From: Paraclostridium ghonii
GTDB lineage: Bacteria > Bacillota > Clostridia > Peptostreptococcales > Peptostreptococcaceae
Length of the DNA stretch: 9,348 nt
Direction: 5' to 3'
Assembly (NCBI RefSeq): GCF_023653455.1
Contig: NZ_JAKEDR010000137.1
Span: 1 to 9,348, forward strand
Shown here: positions 1 through 5,388 of the stretch, one piece after another
How positions within the stretch are numbered: the first letter of the stretch is position 1
Layout of the letters: every line of letters begins with the position of its first letter
Notes under the pieces: generated by a model
Databases searched by the model: none
Told to the model about the DNA's origin: nothing
Seen by the model: the letters and a program-made list of their open reading frames with translations, nothing else
Position numbers and translations under genes: made by a program

Positions 1-29
1 ATATAAAAGTTAACTTAATAATTAAACAT

Positions 30-60
30 TTGAATCAACACATATTTGATTGTATATAAT
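30..60 (+). promoter_or_regulatory. Possible sigma-A promoter upstream of ribonuclease Z
   Basis: TTGAAT at 30-35 is followed by TATATAAT at 53-60. Taking TATATA (53-58) as the -10 gives a 17 bp spacer; taking TATAAT (55-60) gives 19 bp. Either would start a leader of about 80 nt before the gene at 150. The background is so AT-rich that -10 look-alikes are common, so this is only a reasonable candidate. I saw nothing else of note in positions 1-149. Confidence 0.45.
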
Positions 61-149
61 AAGTAAAAAAGATTAAATAACTATTTTATGATATATTGTA
101 TATTAAGGATTTTAAAGTAGTGCATTTTAACTATTAAAGAGGTGAGAAC

Positions 150-1070
150 ATGGTTGAAATAACTTTATTAGGATGTGGCGGGAGCATGCCAATACCAAAT
201 AGATCTCTTTCATCTTTAATTATAAACTATAGAGGCAGAAAAATTCTTATTGACTGTGGTGAGGGAACTCAAGTCTCTATGAAAATTGCTAACTGTGGTT
301 TTAAAACTATAGATTATATTTGTATAACCCATTTACATGGAGACCATATAATTGGACTTCCTGGTATATTATCTACTATTGGAAATTGTGGAAGGACAGA
401 GATATTAACAATAATTGGCCCTGAAGGAATAAAAGATGTTGTAGAAGCTTTTAGGTTAATAGTAAAAGAACTTCCTTATGAAATAAATATAATAGAAAAT
501 CCTAAGGAAGATATACTAATAAATAATAACTATATGAACAAAGATATAATTATATCTACATTGGAGGTAGATCACTCAACTCAATGTATAGCGTATAGTT
601 TTTATATAAAGCGAAGAGCTAAATTCGATATGGAAAAAGCTATAAAAAATAATGTGCCGAAAATACTTTGGAGCAAGCTACAAAATGGAAGAGAAATAAA
701 GCTAGATGGGAAGTCATACACAAAAGATATGGTTTTAGGGCAGCCTAGAAAAGGAATTAAAGTAAGTTTTGTTACAGATACGCGACCGATTAAAGATATA
801 ATTAAATTTGTAGATAATAGTGATTTATTAGTATGTGAGGGTATGTACGGAGATGATTGTGATTTAGATAGAGCAATAAAAAATAAACATATGACATTTA
901 GAGAAAGTGCAATAATTGCAAAAAAATCAAATGTAGAAACTATGGTTTTAACTCATTTTAGTCCAATAATAAAAGACCCAAATATATATATTGAAAATGC
1001 AACGGGAATATTTGAAAATACTATAATAGGGACTGATAGATTAAAACTAAATTTACAGTTTAAAGAATAG
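150..1070 (+). CDS. rnz: Ribonuclease Z (tRNA 3'-end endonuclease, metallo-beta-lactamase fold)
   Basis: A 306-residue protein of the usual length for bacterial short-form RNase Z, the zinc enzyme that cuts the 3' trailer from tRNA precursors, mainly those lacking an encoded CCA. The N-terminal strand-loop (LLGCGGSMPIPNR) and IDCGEGTQ (34-41) are typical of the family. The metallo-beta-lactamase zinc motif THLHGDH supplies His61, His63, Asp65 and His66. The remaining ligands are seen as His142 (VDHST), Asp210 (VTDTRP) and His270 (LTHFS). The family's HxT-type motif appears as KHMTFRESA with His247. Residues of about 152-200 fit the flexible tRNA-binding arm inserted between the two halves. 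All expected catalytic residues are present, so it looks functional. The start is set by AGAGGTG at 138-144, five bases before the ATG. The rhodanese gene lies 85 bp downstream on the same strand and may be co-transcribed, as no clear terminator separates them. Confidence 0.93.
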   Translation: MVEITLLGCGGSMPIPNRSLSSLIINYRGRKILIDCGEGTQVSMKIANCGFKTIDYICITHLHGDHIIGLPGILSTIGNCGRTEILTIIGPEGIKDVVEAFRLIVKELPYEINIIENPKEDILINNNYMNKDIIISTLEVDHSTQCIAYSFYIKRRAKFDMEKAIKNNVPKILWSKLQNGREIKLDGKSYTKDMVLGQPRKGIKVSFVTDTRPIKDIIKFVDNSDLLVCEGMYGDDCDLDRAIKNKHMTFRESAIIAKKSNVETMVLTHFSPIIKDPNIYIENATGIFENTIIGTDRLKLNLQFKE

Positions 1071-1115
1071 TAATGAGTACTTATAGTACGAAAAGTTTTA
1101 AAGCTTTTTGTATGG

Positions 1116-1140
1116 GTATATATTTAATATTAATATATAC
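1116..1140 (+). repeat. AT-rich inverted repeat just ahead of the rhodanese ribosome binding site
   Basis: GTATATATT (1116-1124) is complementary to AATATATAC (1132-1140), giving a 9 bp stem with a 7 nt loop that ends five bases before the GGAGG of the rhodanese gene. It contains only one G-C pair, so as RNA it would be weak. It might be a minor mRNA structure or a protein-binding dyad, or chance in an AT-rich gap. Confidence 0.35.
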
Positions 1141-1145
1141 ACCAT

Positions 1146-1150
1146 GGAGG
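1146..1150 (+). promoter_or_regulatory. Ribosome binding site that fixes the rhodanese start
   Basis: GGAGG lies five bases before ATG 1156. A longer reading frame opens at a TTG at 1108, but that codon has no ribosome binding site, and the 16 extra residues would be encoded by the AT-rich inverted repeat and by this GGAGG itself. The start at 1156 is therefore preferred; it also places the first residues directly at the beginning of the rhodanese fold. Confidence 0.85.
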
Positions 1151-1155
1151 ATATT

Positions 1156-1452
1156 ATGAATTATATAGATATAGAAAATGAACAGCTAAAAGAATTAATG
1201 AAAGATGAACATACAGTATTACTAGATGTAAGAACTAAAGACGAATTTGAAGAAAGAAGCATAGATGGATCTATAAATATACCTTTACATGATTTAATGT
1301 ATGATATAGATGAAATTGAAGAGTTTAAAGATAAAAAAGTTATTGTGTATTGCAGAAGTGGGCATAGAAGTATTACAGCATGCAATTTGTTAGAGTTAGA
1401 AGGATTTAATAACATTTATAACTTAAAATATGGAATTTTAAATTATAAATAA
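1156..1452 (+). CDS. Single-domain rhodanese-like protein (putative sulfurtransferase)
   Basis: A 98-residue stand-alone rhodanese domain. The sequence shows the family's LLDVRTKDEFEERSIDGSIN block (22-41) followed by IPL, and an active-site loop CRSGHRS (66-72) with the catalytic Cys66. A CxxGxR-type six-residue loop is what sulfur-carrying (not arsenate or phosphatase) rhodaneses use, so persulfide formation on Cys66 is expected; the actual sulfur donor and acceptor cannot be told. No signal peptide or membrane segment is seen, so it should be cytoplasmic. It follows ribonuclease Z by 85 bp in the same direction and is closed by a strong stem-loop, so the two may form a short transcription unit. 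A link to tRNA thiolation is tempting from the neighbour but is only inference. Related single-domain rhodaneses are often annotated PspE- or GlpE-like; a specific symbol is not justified. Confidence 0.88.
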   Translation: MNYIDIENEQLKELMKDEHTVLLDVRTKDEFEERSIDGSINIPLHDLMYDIDEIEEFKDKKVIVYCRSGHRSITACNLLELEGFNNIYNLKYGILNYK

Positions 1453-1476
1453 TTAAAACGAATAGGAAGTAAAGAT

Positions 1477-1546
1477 TATAATGCACCCCAATTGTTGGAT
1501 AAAAGTTCTGACGATTGGGGTGTATTATATTAAACAATATTTTTTT
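1477..1546 (+). terminator. Strong stem-loop after the rhodanese gene, probable terminator
   Basis: CACCCCAATTGT (1484-1495) pairs with ACGATTGGGGTG (1511-1522), a 12 bp stem with a single G-T wobble and a 15 nt loop. The pairing continues outward through A-T pairs to about 1477/1529. A run of seven T's follows at 1540-1546, about 10-17 bases past the stem, which is further than in a textbook intrinsic terminator. Position (25-30 bp after the stop codon, before a new promoter) makes a terminator the best reading. Confidence 0.6.
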
Positions 1547-1605
1547 ATTTTGATGTGTGTAAAAAAATGTTAATATAAATAAAAAAATAATATAAAAAAT
1601 TAATG

Positions 1606-1620
1606 AATTTTTATAAAATT
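1606..1620. promoter_or_regulatory. CodY-like 15-mer upstream of the aminopeptidase promoter
   Basis: AATTTTTATAAAATT is a perfect 6+3+6 inverted repeat matching the Firmicute CodY consensus AATTTTCWGAAAATT at 13 of 15 positions; the mismatches are the central C and G. It lies 56 bp upstream of the -35. CodY control of peptide use would make sense for the downstream genes, but such matches arise by chance in AT-rich DNA, so this is a weak call. Confidence 0.25.
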
Positions 1621-1676
1621 GAAAAAATTAAATGAATTCTTAAAATTTTATAGATAAGAAAAAGAATGTAAAAATA

Positions 1677-1705
1677 TTGAAAACGATGTCACAAGGTGGT
1701 ACTAT
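1677..1705 (+). promoter_or_regulatory. Sigma-A-type promoter for the aminopeptidase gene
   Basis: TTGAAA (1677-1682) and TACTAT (1700-1705) are separated by exactly 17 bp, each one mismatch from consensus. Transcription would begin near 1711-1713, giving a leader of about 50 nt that contains a dyad (1724-1745) and the AAGGGGG ribosome binding site at 1749-1755. The spacer is noticeably GC-richer than its surroundings. Confidence 0.72.
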
Positions 1706-1723
1706 ATAAGTGGGCGAGAGATG

Positions 1724-1745
1724 ATACATAAAATTTTATATGTAT
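1724..1745 (+). repeat. Dyad in the aminopeptidase mRNA leader
   Basis: ATACATA (1724-1730) pairs with TATGTAT (1739-1745) around an 8 nt loop; within it, 1728-1739 is also a perfect 12 bp palindrome. It sits between the predicted transcription start and the ribosome binding site, so it could be an operator overlapping the start region or a weak 5' RNA hairpin. No known riboswitch is recognised. Confidence 0.4.
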
Positions 1746-1761
1746 AATAAGGGGGATTATT

Positions 1762-3552
1762 ATGATAAGGGGTAGATTAGAGAACTTAAGAAAATATATG
1801 GGGGAATACAAAATAGATGCATACATAATACCGTCTTCAGACAATCATCAAAGTGAATATGTGGGTGATTATTTTAAATCAAGAGCTTATATCTCAGGAT
1901 TTACAGGCTCAGCAGGAACTTTAATAGTAACTATGGATGAAGCAGGGTTATGGACAGATGGAAGATATTTCATACAAGCTGAAAATCAGTTAAAAAATAC
2001 GGGGATTAAATTATTTAAAATGGGAGAAGAAGGAGTTCCTACTACTCAAGAATATTTATGTGATAAGTTGGATAAAGAATCTACATTAGGATTTGATGGT
2101 AGATTAATATCTGCAAACGAAGGTAAAAATTTAGAAGAAAAGTTAAAAGAAAAAAATGTAAGTATAAAGTATGAATATGACTTAGTTGATAAGGTATGGA
2201 ATGATAGACCGTCTTTATCAAAAGAAAAAGCGTTTTTATTAAAGGTTAAATATTCAGGGGAAACATTTAGTTCGAAATTAAAAAGGCTTAGAGAAAAAAT
2301 GAAAGAAAAAAATGCTACAACTCATATAATAGCAACTCTTGATGATATAGCATGGTTATTCAATATAAGAGGTAGAGATGTTAAGTATACGCCAGTCGTT
2401 CTTTCCTATGCAATAATAACATTAGATGAAGTATATTTATTTATAGATGAAAACAAGCTAAATGAAGAAATAATAAATGAATTAAAAACTGAAAATGTAA
2501 TAATAAAAAAATATGATGATATATATGAATTTGTTAAGACTATAAATAAAAATGAAAAAGTACTATTAGATGATGGAAAAGTTAGTTACTCAATATATAA
2601 TAATTTACCAAATGAAGTTCAAAAGATAGAAGAACATAATCCTACAATGAACTTTAAAGCTGTAAAGAATAATATTGAGTTAGAGAACTTAAGAAATAGT
2701 CACTTAAAAGATGGCGTGGCTTTTACTAAATTTATGTATTGGTTAAAAAATAATGTAGGGAAAATTGATATATCTGAAATAAGTGCATCTGAAAAATTAG
2801 AAGACCTAAGACGTGAGCAAGAAGGATTTATAGAACCGAGTTTTGCTACTATAGCTGGATATAGAGAACATGCAGCCATGATGCACTATAGTGCTACGCC
2901 TGAAAGCGATTATAAACTAGAACAAAACGATTTATTTTTAATAGATTCAGGTGGGCAATACTTTGATGGAACAACAGATATAACAAGAACAATGGCTTTA
3001 GGAGAAATAAATGGTGAGTTGAAAAAACACTTTACTGCAGTGCTTAGAGGTATGATAAATTTATCTATGGCTAAATTTTTATATGGAACAAAAGGATACA
3101 ATTTAGACATACTAGCAAGAAGACCTATGTGGAATATGGGCTTAGACTATAAGTGTGGAACAGGACATGGGGTAGGTTTTTTGGGAACTATACATGAATC
3201 TCCAAATGGATTTAGATGGAAAATAGCACCTCAAAGATTAGAAACGGCTACTTTAGAAGAGGGTATGGTTACAACTAATGAACCTGGAATATATATAGAA
3301 GGTTCACATGGAATAAGAATAGAAAATGAACTTATAACTAAAAAGGCAGAAAAAAATGAGTATGGACAATTTATGGAGTTTGAAGTAGTAACATTTGCAC
3401 CAATTGATTTAGATGTTATAGAAGTGGATGAATTAAATAAAGATGAAAGAGATTATTTAAATAACTACCATAAATTAGTTTATGAGAAAATATCACCATA
3501 TTTAACTGAAGAAGAAAAAGTATGGTTAAAAAAATACACTAGGGAAATATAG
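1762..3552 (+). CDS. Xaa-Pro aminopeptidase, long three-domain M24 form
   Basis: A 596-residue family M24 metallopeptidase that removes the N-terminal residue from peptides with proline in second position. It has the long layout also seen in eukaryotic cytosolic aminopeptidase P: two creatinase-like N-terminal domains (about 1-150 and 165-315), a pita-bread catalytic domain (about 320-530) and a C-terminal extension. This is much longer than the 350-440 residues of the short bacterial PepP. The five dimetal ligands are visible: Asp395 and Asp406 (IDSGGQYFDGTTDITRT), His469 (GTGHGVG), Glu507 (TNEPGIY) and Glu521 (RIENE). The supporting His375 (MMHYSAT) and His478 (TIHESP) are also present. No signal peptide is seen, so it acts in the cytoplasm. 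The ATG follows a GGGGG site by six bases. A good promoter lies upstream, and the peptide transporter gene begins 85 bp downstream, so imported peptides are its likely substrates. Confidence 0.94.
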   Translation: MIRGRLENLRKYMGEYKIDAYIIPSSDNHQSEYVGDYFKSRAYISGFTGSAGTLIVTMDEAGLWTDGRYFIQAENQLKNTGIKLFKMGEEGVPTTQEYLCDKLDKESTLGFDGRLISANEGKNLEEKLKEKNVSIKYEYDLVDKVWNDRPSLSKEKAFLLKVKYSGETFSSKLKRLREKMKEKNATTHIIATLDDIAWLFNIRGRDVKYTPVVLSYAIITLDEVYLFIDENKLNEEIINELKTENVIIKKYDDIYEFVKTINKNEKVLLDDGKVSYSIYNNLPNEVQKIEEHNPTMNFKAVKNNIELENLRNSHLKDGVAFTKFMYWLKNNVGKIDISEISASEKLEDLRREQEGFIEPSFATIAGYREHAAMMHYSATPESDYKLEQNDLFLIDSGGQYFDGTTDITRTMALGEINGELKKHFTAVLRGMINLSMAKFLYGTKGYNLDILARRPMWNMGLDYKCGTGHGVGFLGTIHESPNGFRWKIAPQRLETATLEEGMVTTNEPGIYIEGSHGIRIENELITKKAEKNEYGQFMEFEVVTFAPIDLDVIEVDELNKDERDYLNNYHKLVYEKISPYLTEEEKVWLKKYTREI

Positions 3553-3566
3553 ATTATACGTATAAT
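3553..3566. repeat. Perfect 14 bp palindrome after the aminopeptidase stop codon
   Basis: ATTATACGTATAAT is a perfect palindrome starting on the base after the TAG stop. It carries a TATAAT-like hexamer on both strands, but no convincing -35 lies at the right distance on the + strand. Its right half overlaps the outer pairs of the adjoining stem-loop, so the two structures would exclude each other. It might be a regulator site for the transporter gene. Confidence 0.45.
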
Positions 3567-3608
3567 AAGGTAGTTTTGTATATATATATGCAAAACTACC
3601 TTAATATA
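3561..3608 (+). other. Perfect stem-loop between aminopeptidase and transporter, no T-run
   Basis: TAAGGTAGTTTTG (3566-3578) pairs perfectly with CAAAACTACCTTA (3591-3603), 13 bp, with a TATATATATATG loop that can itself fold; four more A-T pairs extend it outward past one mismatch. No T-run follows on either strand, so it is not a standard intrinsic terminator. Its place, with only 34 bp left before the transporter ATG and no clear promoter, suggests an RNA processing, stability or attenuation element that sets the ratio of the two gene products. Confidence 0.6.
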
Positions 3609-3637
3609 AAAATTAAATATTCAAGGGGGGACTTAAG

Positions 3638-5035
3638 ATGTCAAATACAGCATCTACACCTACAAAGCACCCTAAGGGGTTATATGTTTGTGGGTTAACT
3701 TTCACGTTTGAGAGATTCGCTTTTTACGGATCAAAAATATTATTATTACTATTTTTAGCGGAAACAGTATCTAAAGGTGGACTAGGGGTAGATAAGGTTG
3801 GGGCAACAGCTATAGTAGCAAACTTAGCAGCTTTCACTTACCTGGCACCAATATTTGGGGGAATGATATGTGATAGATGGATAGGAGCTAGATATTGTGT
3901 AATAATAGGATCGATTATAATGGCAGCAGGATATGCATTAGGATATTTTGCGACAAGTGTAATTTGGGTTCATGCAATGATAATATTAATATCTATAGGA
4001 ACAGGGTTTTTTAAAGGAAATTTAAATGCATTAGTTGGGGAATTATATGATGATAATACTAGAAAAGATTCAGCATTTTCTTTATTATACACATTTGTTA
4101 ACTTAGGATCATGTATAGGAACATTAACTATAGGAATACTATATACTAAAACTTTTGCAGTTATAGAAAATGGACATGTTGTTGAATATGGATTTAGACA
4201 ATGTTTCATGCTAGCTGCTATAGTTACTTTACTTGGTGGATTATTATTTATATGCACTATGAAGTTTTTAGGGGAAGCTGGTAAATATCCCCAAAAAATG
4301 CTTGATAAAAAAGCTGGTAATGTAGGAAAATCAAAAAATGTAGATAGACCTTTAACTAAGAAAGAAAAAGATAGGGTAAAAGTAATAATTATATTATCAT
4401 TTTTCTCAATTTTCTTCTGGGTATTTTATAACCAAGCAGGTTTTTCACTAGCATTATATATTAATGATTATGTTAAATTATCAATTGGATCATTTGAAAT
4501 ACCTGTAATATGGATAGAAACGTTAAATGGATTCTTATGTGTAGTTTTAGGACCAGTAATGGCAGCTATATGGACGATTTTATCTAAAAGAGAAAAAGGT
4601 GACTTAAGTATGGCTCAAAAAATGGCTCTAGGATATGTATTTTTAGCAGTAGCATTTGGATTTATAATAGCTGCTGAACTTTCAAGAGGAGTAGGTGCTC
4701 CTGCTACTTTTAAAACTAGTGTTGTTTGGGTAATGCTATTTGTTTTATTCCAAACTATAGGAGAAATGTGTTTCTCACCATTAGGAAACTCATTAGTAAG
4801 TAAAATAGCACCAGCTAAATACTTATCTTTACTTATGGGGGTTTGGGCATTAGCCACTTTCTTTGCAAATAAAGCAGCAGGATATGTTCAAATTATAATA
4901 GAAAAAATGGGTATTATGCAAACATTCATTTCTATACCTGTAATATTAGTAGTTGGTACATTTATATTACTTGCATTTAATAAAAAATTAACTGCGATGA
5001 TAGGTACTGATGATGATGAAAAAATAGTTGCTTAA
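3638..5035 (+). CDS. POT/PTR-family peptide transporter (major facilitator superfamily)
   Basis: A 465-residue polytopic membrane protein, the usual size for bacterial proton-dependent oligopeptide transporters, which import di- and tripeptides. Family marks are HPKGL (11-15), the TM1 motif FERFAFYG (24-31), the PTR2 signature around GGMICDRWIGARYCVIIG in TM2-TM3, the TM7 motif FFWVFYNQAG, and the TM10 motif GEMCFSPLGNSLVSKIAPAK with Glu376. A charged linker (about 215-250) separates the two six-helix halves. Two usually acidic positions differ: the first Glu of ExxER in TM1 is Phe22 (Glu25 and Arg26 remain), and the Glu of the TM7 xEQ motif is Asn265. Coupling or substrate may therefore depart from the standard type. 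The ATG follows an unusual run of six G's (3625-3630) by seven bases. It lies 85 bp after the Xaa-Pro aminopeptidase, which fits peptide uptake and breakdown, and is closed by a hairpin terminator. Confidence 0.9.
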   Translation: MSNTASTPTKHPKGLYVCGLTFTFERFAFYGSKILLLLFLAETVSKGGLGVDKVGATAIVANLAAFTYLAPIFGGMICDRWIGARYCVIIGSIIMAAGYALGYFATSVIWVHAMIILISIGTGFFKGNLNALVGELYDDNTRKDSAFSLLYTFVNLGSCIGTLTIGILYTKTFAVIENGHVVEYGFRQCFMLAAIVTLLGGLLFICTMKFLGEAGKYPQKMLDKKAGNVGKSKNVDRPLTKKEKDRVKVIIILSFFSIFFWVFYNQAGFSLALYINDYVKLSIGSFEIPVIWIETLNGFLCVVLGPVMAAIWTILSKREKGDLSMAQKMALGYVFLAVAFGFIIAAELSRGVGAPATFKTSVVWVMLFVLFQTIGEMCFSPLGNSLVSKIAPAKYLSLLMGVWALATFFANKAAGYVQIIIEKMGIMQTFISIPVILVVGTFILLAFNKKLTAMIGTDDDEKIVA

Positions 5036-5039
5036 TAAA

Positions 5040-5080
5040 AAAGGCTAGGATTATATCCTAGTCTTTAATAGTTTTTGTTT
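5040..5080 (+). terminator. Hairpin terminator after the peptide transporter
   Basis: AAAGGCTAGGA (5040-5050) pairs with TCCTAGTCTTT (5056-5066), 11 bp with one G-T wobble and a 5 nt loop. T-rich sequence follows (five T's at 5072-5076, three more at 5078-5080). The gap of six bases between stem and T-run makes it moderate in strength. It begins five bases after the stop codon. Confidence 0.68.
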
Positions 5081-5245
5081 AACTAAATATAGGTATTTTA
5101 CAGCTTTATCTGAAGGAAAAGACTAATGTAGATTTTTGATATGTGTTATTAAATTTTATTAAAAATATAAATGGGGTAATTGGTTGAAAATAACTTGTTT
5201 TTTACTTTTTTGAAAATGTATGAAATACGAGATAATTCAAAAAAG

Positions 5246-5274
5246 TTGAAATATATAGATATATATAGTATAAT
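5246..5274 (+). promoter_or_regulatory. Near-consensus sigma-A promoter for the Gate-domain gene
   Basis: TTGAAA (5246-5251) and a perfect TATAAT (5269-5274) are 17 bp apart, with an A/T-only preceding context that could act as an UP element. This is the strongest promoter in the window. The predicted start near 5281 gives a leader of about 108 nt, long for a simple gene. Confidence 0.82.
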
Positions 5275-5300
5275 TTATATAAAAGAAGGATTTTTTATTC

Positions 5301-5317
5301 ATTTTAATCGTTAAAAT
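5301..5317. repeat. Inverted repeat in the Gate-gene leader
   Basis: ATTTTAA-TCG-TTAAAAT is a perfect 7+3+7 inverted repeat about 20 bases after the predicted transcription start. It is placed where a repressor would block elongation, or it could form a weak 5' hairpin. It is made of A-T pairs only, so chance is possible. Confidence 0.4.
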
Positions 5318-5388
5318 TGCAACAGGAATAAAATTTTATTTTTTGAAATATTTTAATGATATCCACAATATATTAAGGAGGAAATATA

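Larger units (their letters stand above)
1453..1761. other. 309 bp intergenic region: stem-loop, AT-rich spacer, promoter, leader
   Basis: No gene of any length with a ribosome binding site is seen here. The left part holds the stem-loop at 1477-1529. From about 1540 to 1676 the sequence is almost pure A and T, including an inverted repeat at 1606-1620. The right part holds a good promoter at 1677-1705 and a leader of about 50 nt for the aminopeptidase, with a small dyad at 1724-1745. Confidence 0.8.
5036..5388. other. 353 bp intergenic region: terminator, AT-rich spacer, strong promoter, long leader
   Basis: No supported gene is seen. The region opens with the transporter's hairpin terminator, followed by about 170 bp of AT-rich sequence without recognisable structure. 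A near-consensus promoter lies at 5246-5274, and the leader of about 110 nt holds an inverted repeat at 5301-5317 and a strong ribosome binding site at 5375-5381. A 15-mer at 5204-5218 resembles a CodY box with three mismatches, which is too weak to call. Confidence 0.8.

Noticed and set aside
1108..1155. N-terminal extension of the rhodanese from a TTG start
   Set aside because: The TTG has no ribosome binding site, the extension passes through an AT-rich inverted repeat and the GGAGG, and the fold begins after ATG 1156.
1161..1415. 84-codon open frame on the - strand opposite the rhodanese
   Set aside because: It lies fully antisense to a gene with an intact active-site motif, has no ribosome binding site or recognisable domain, and has the Ser-rich composition typical of antisense frames here.
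1711..1761. Riboswitch in the aminopeptidase leader
   Set aside because: The leader is only about 50 nt with one small AT-rich dyad. No conserved core of a known class (T-box, SAM, lysine, c-di-GMP) can be seen.
5216..5314. 32-codon open frame on the + strand in the gap before the Gate-domain gene
   Set aside because: No ribosome binding site precedes the ATG, and the frame runs across the near-consensus promoter at 5246-5274, so it would be neither transcribed from it nor translated.
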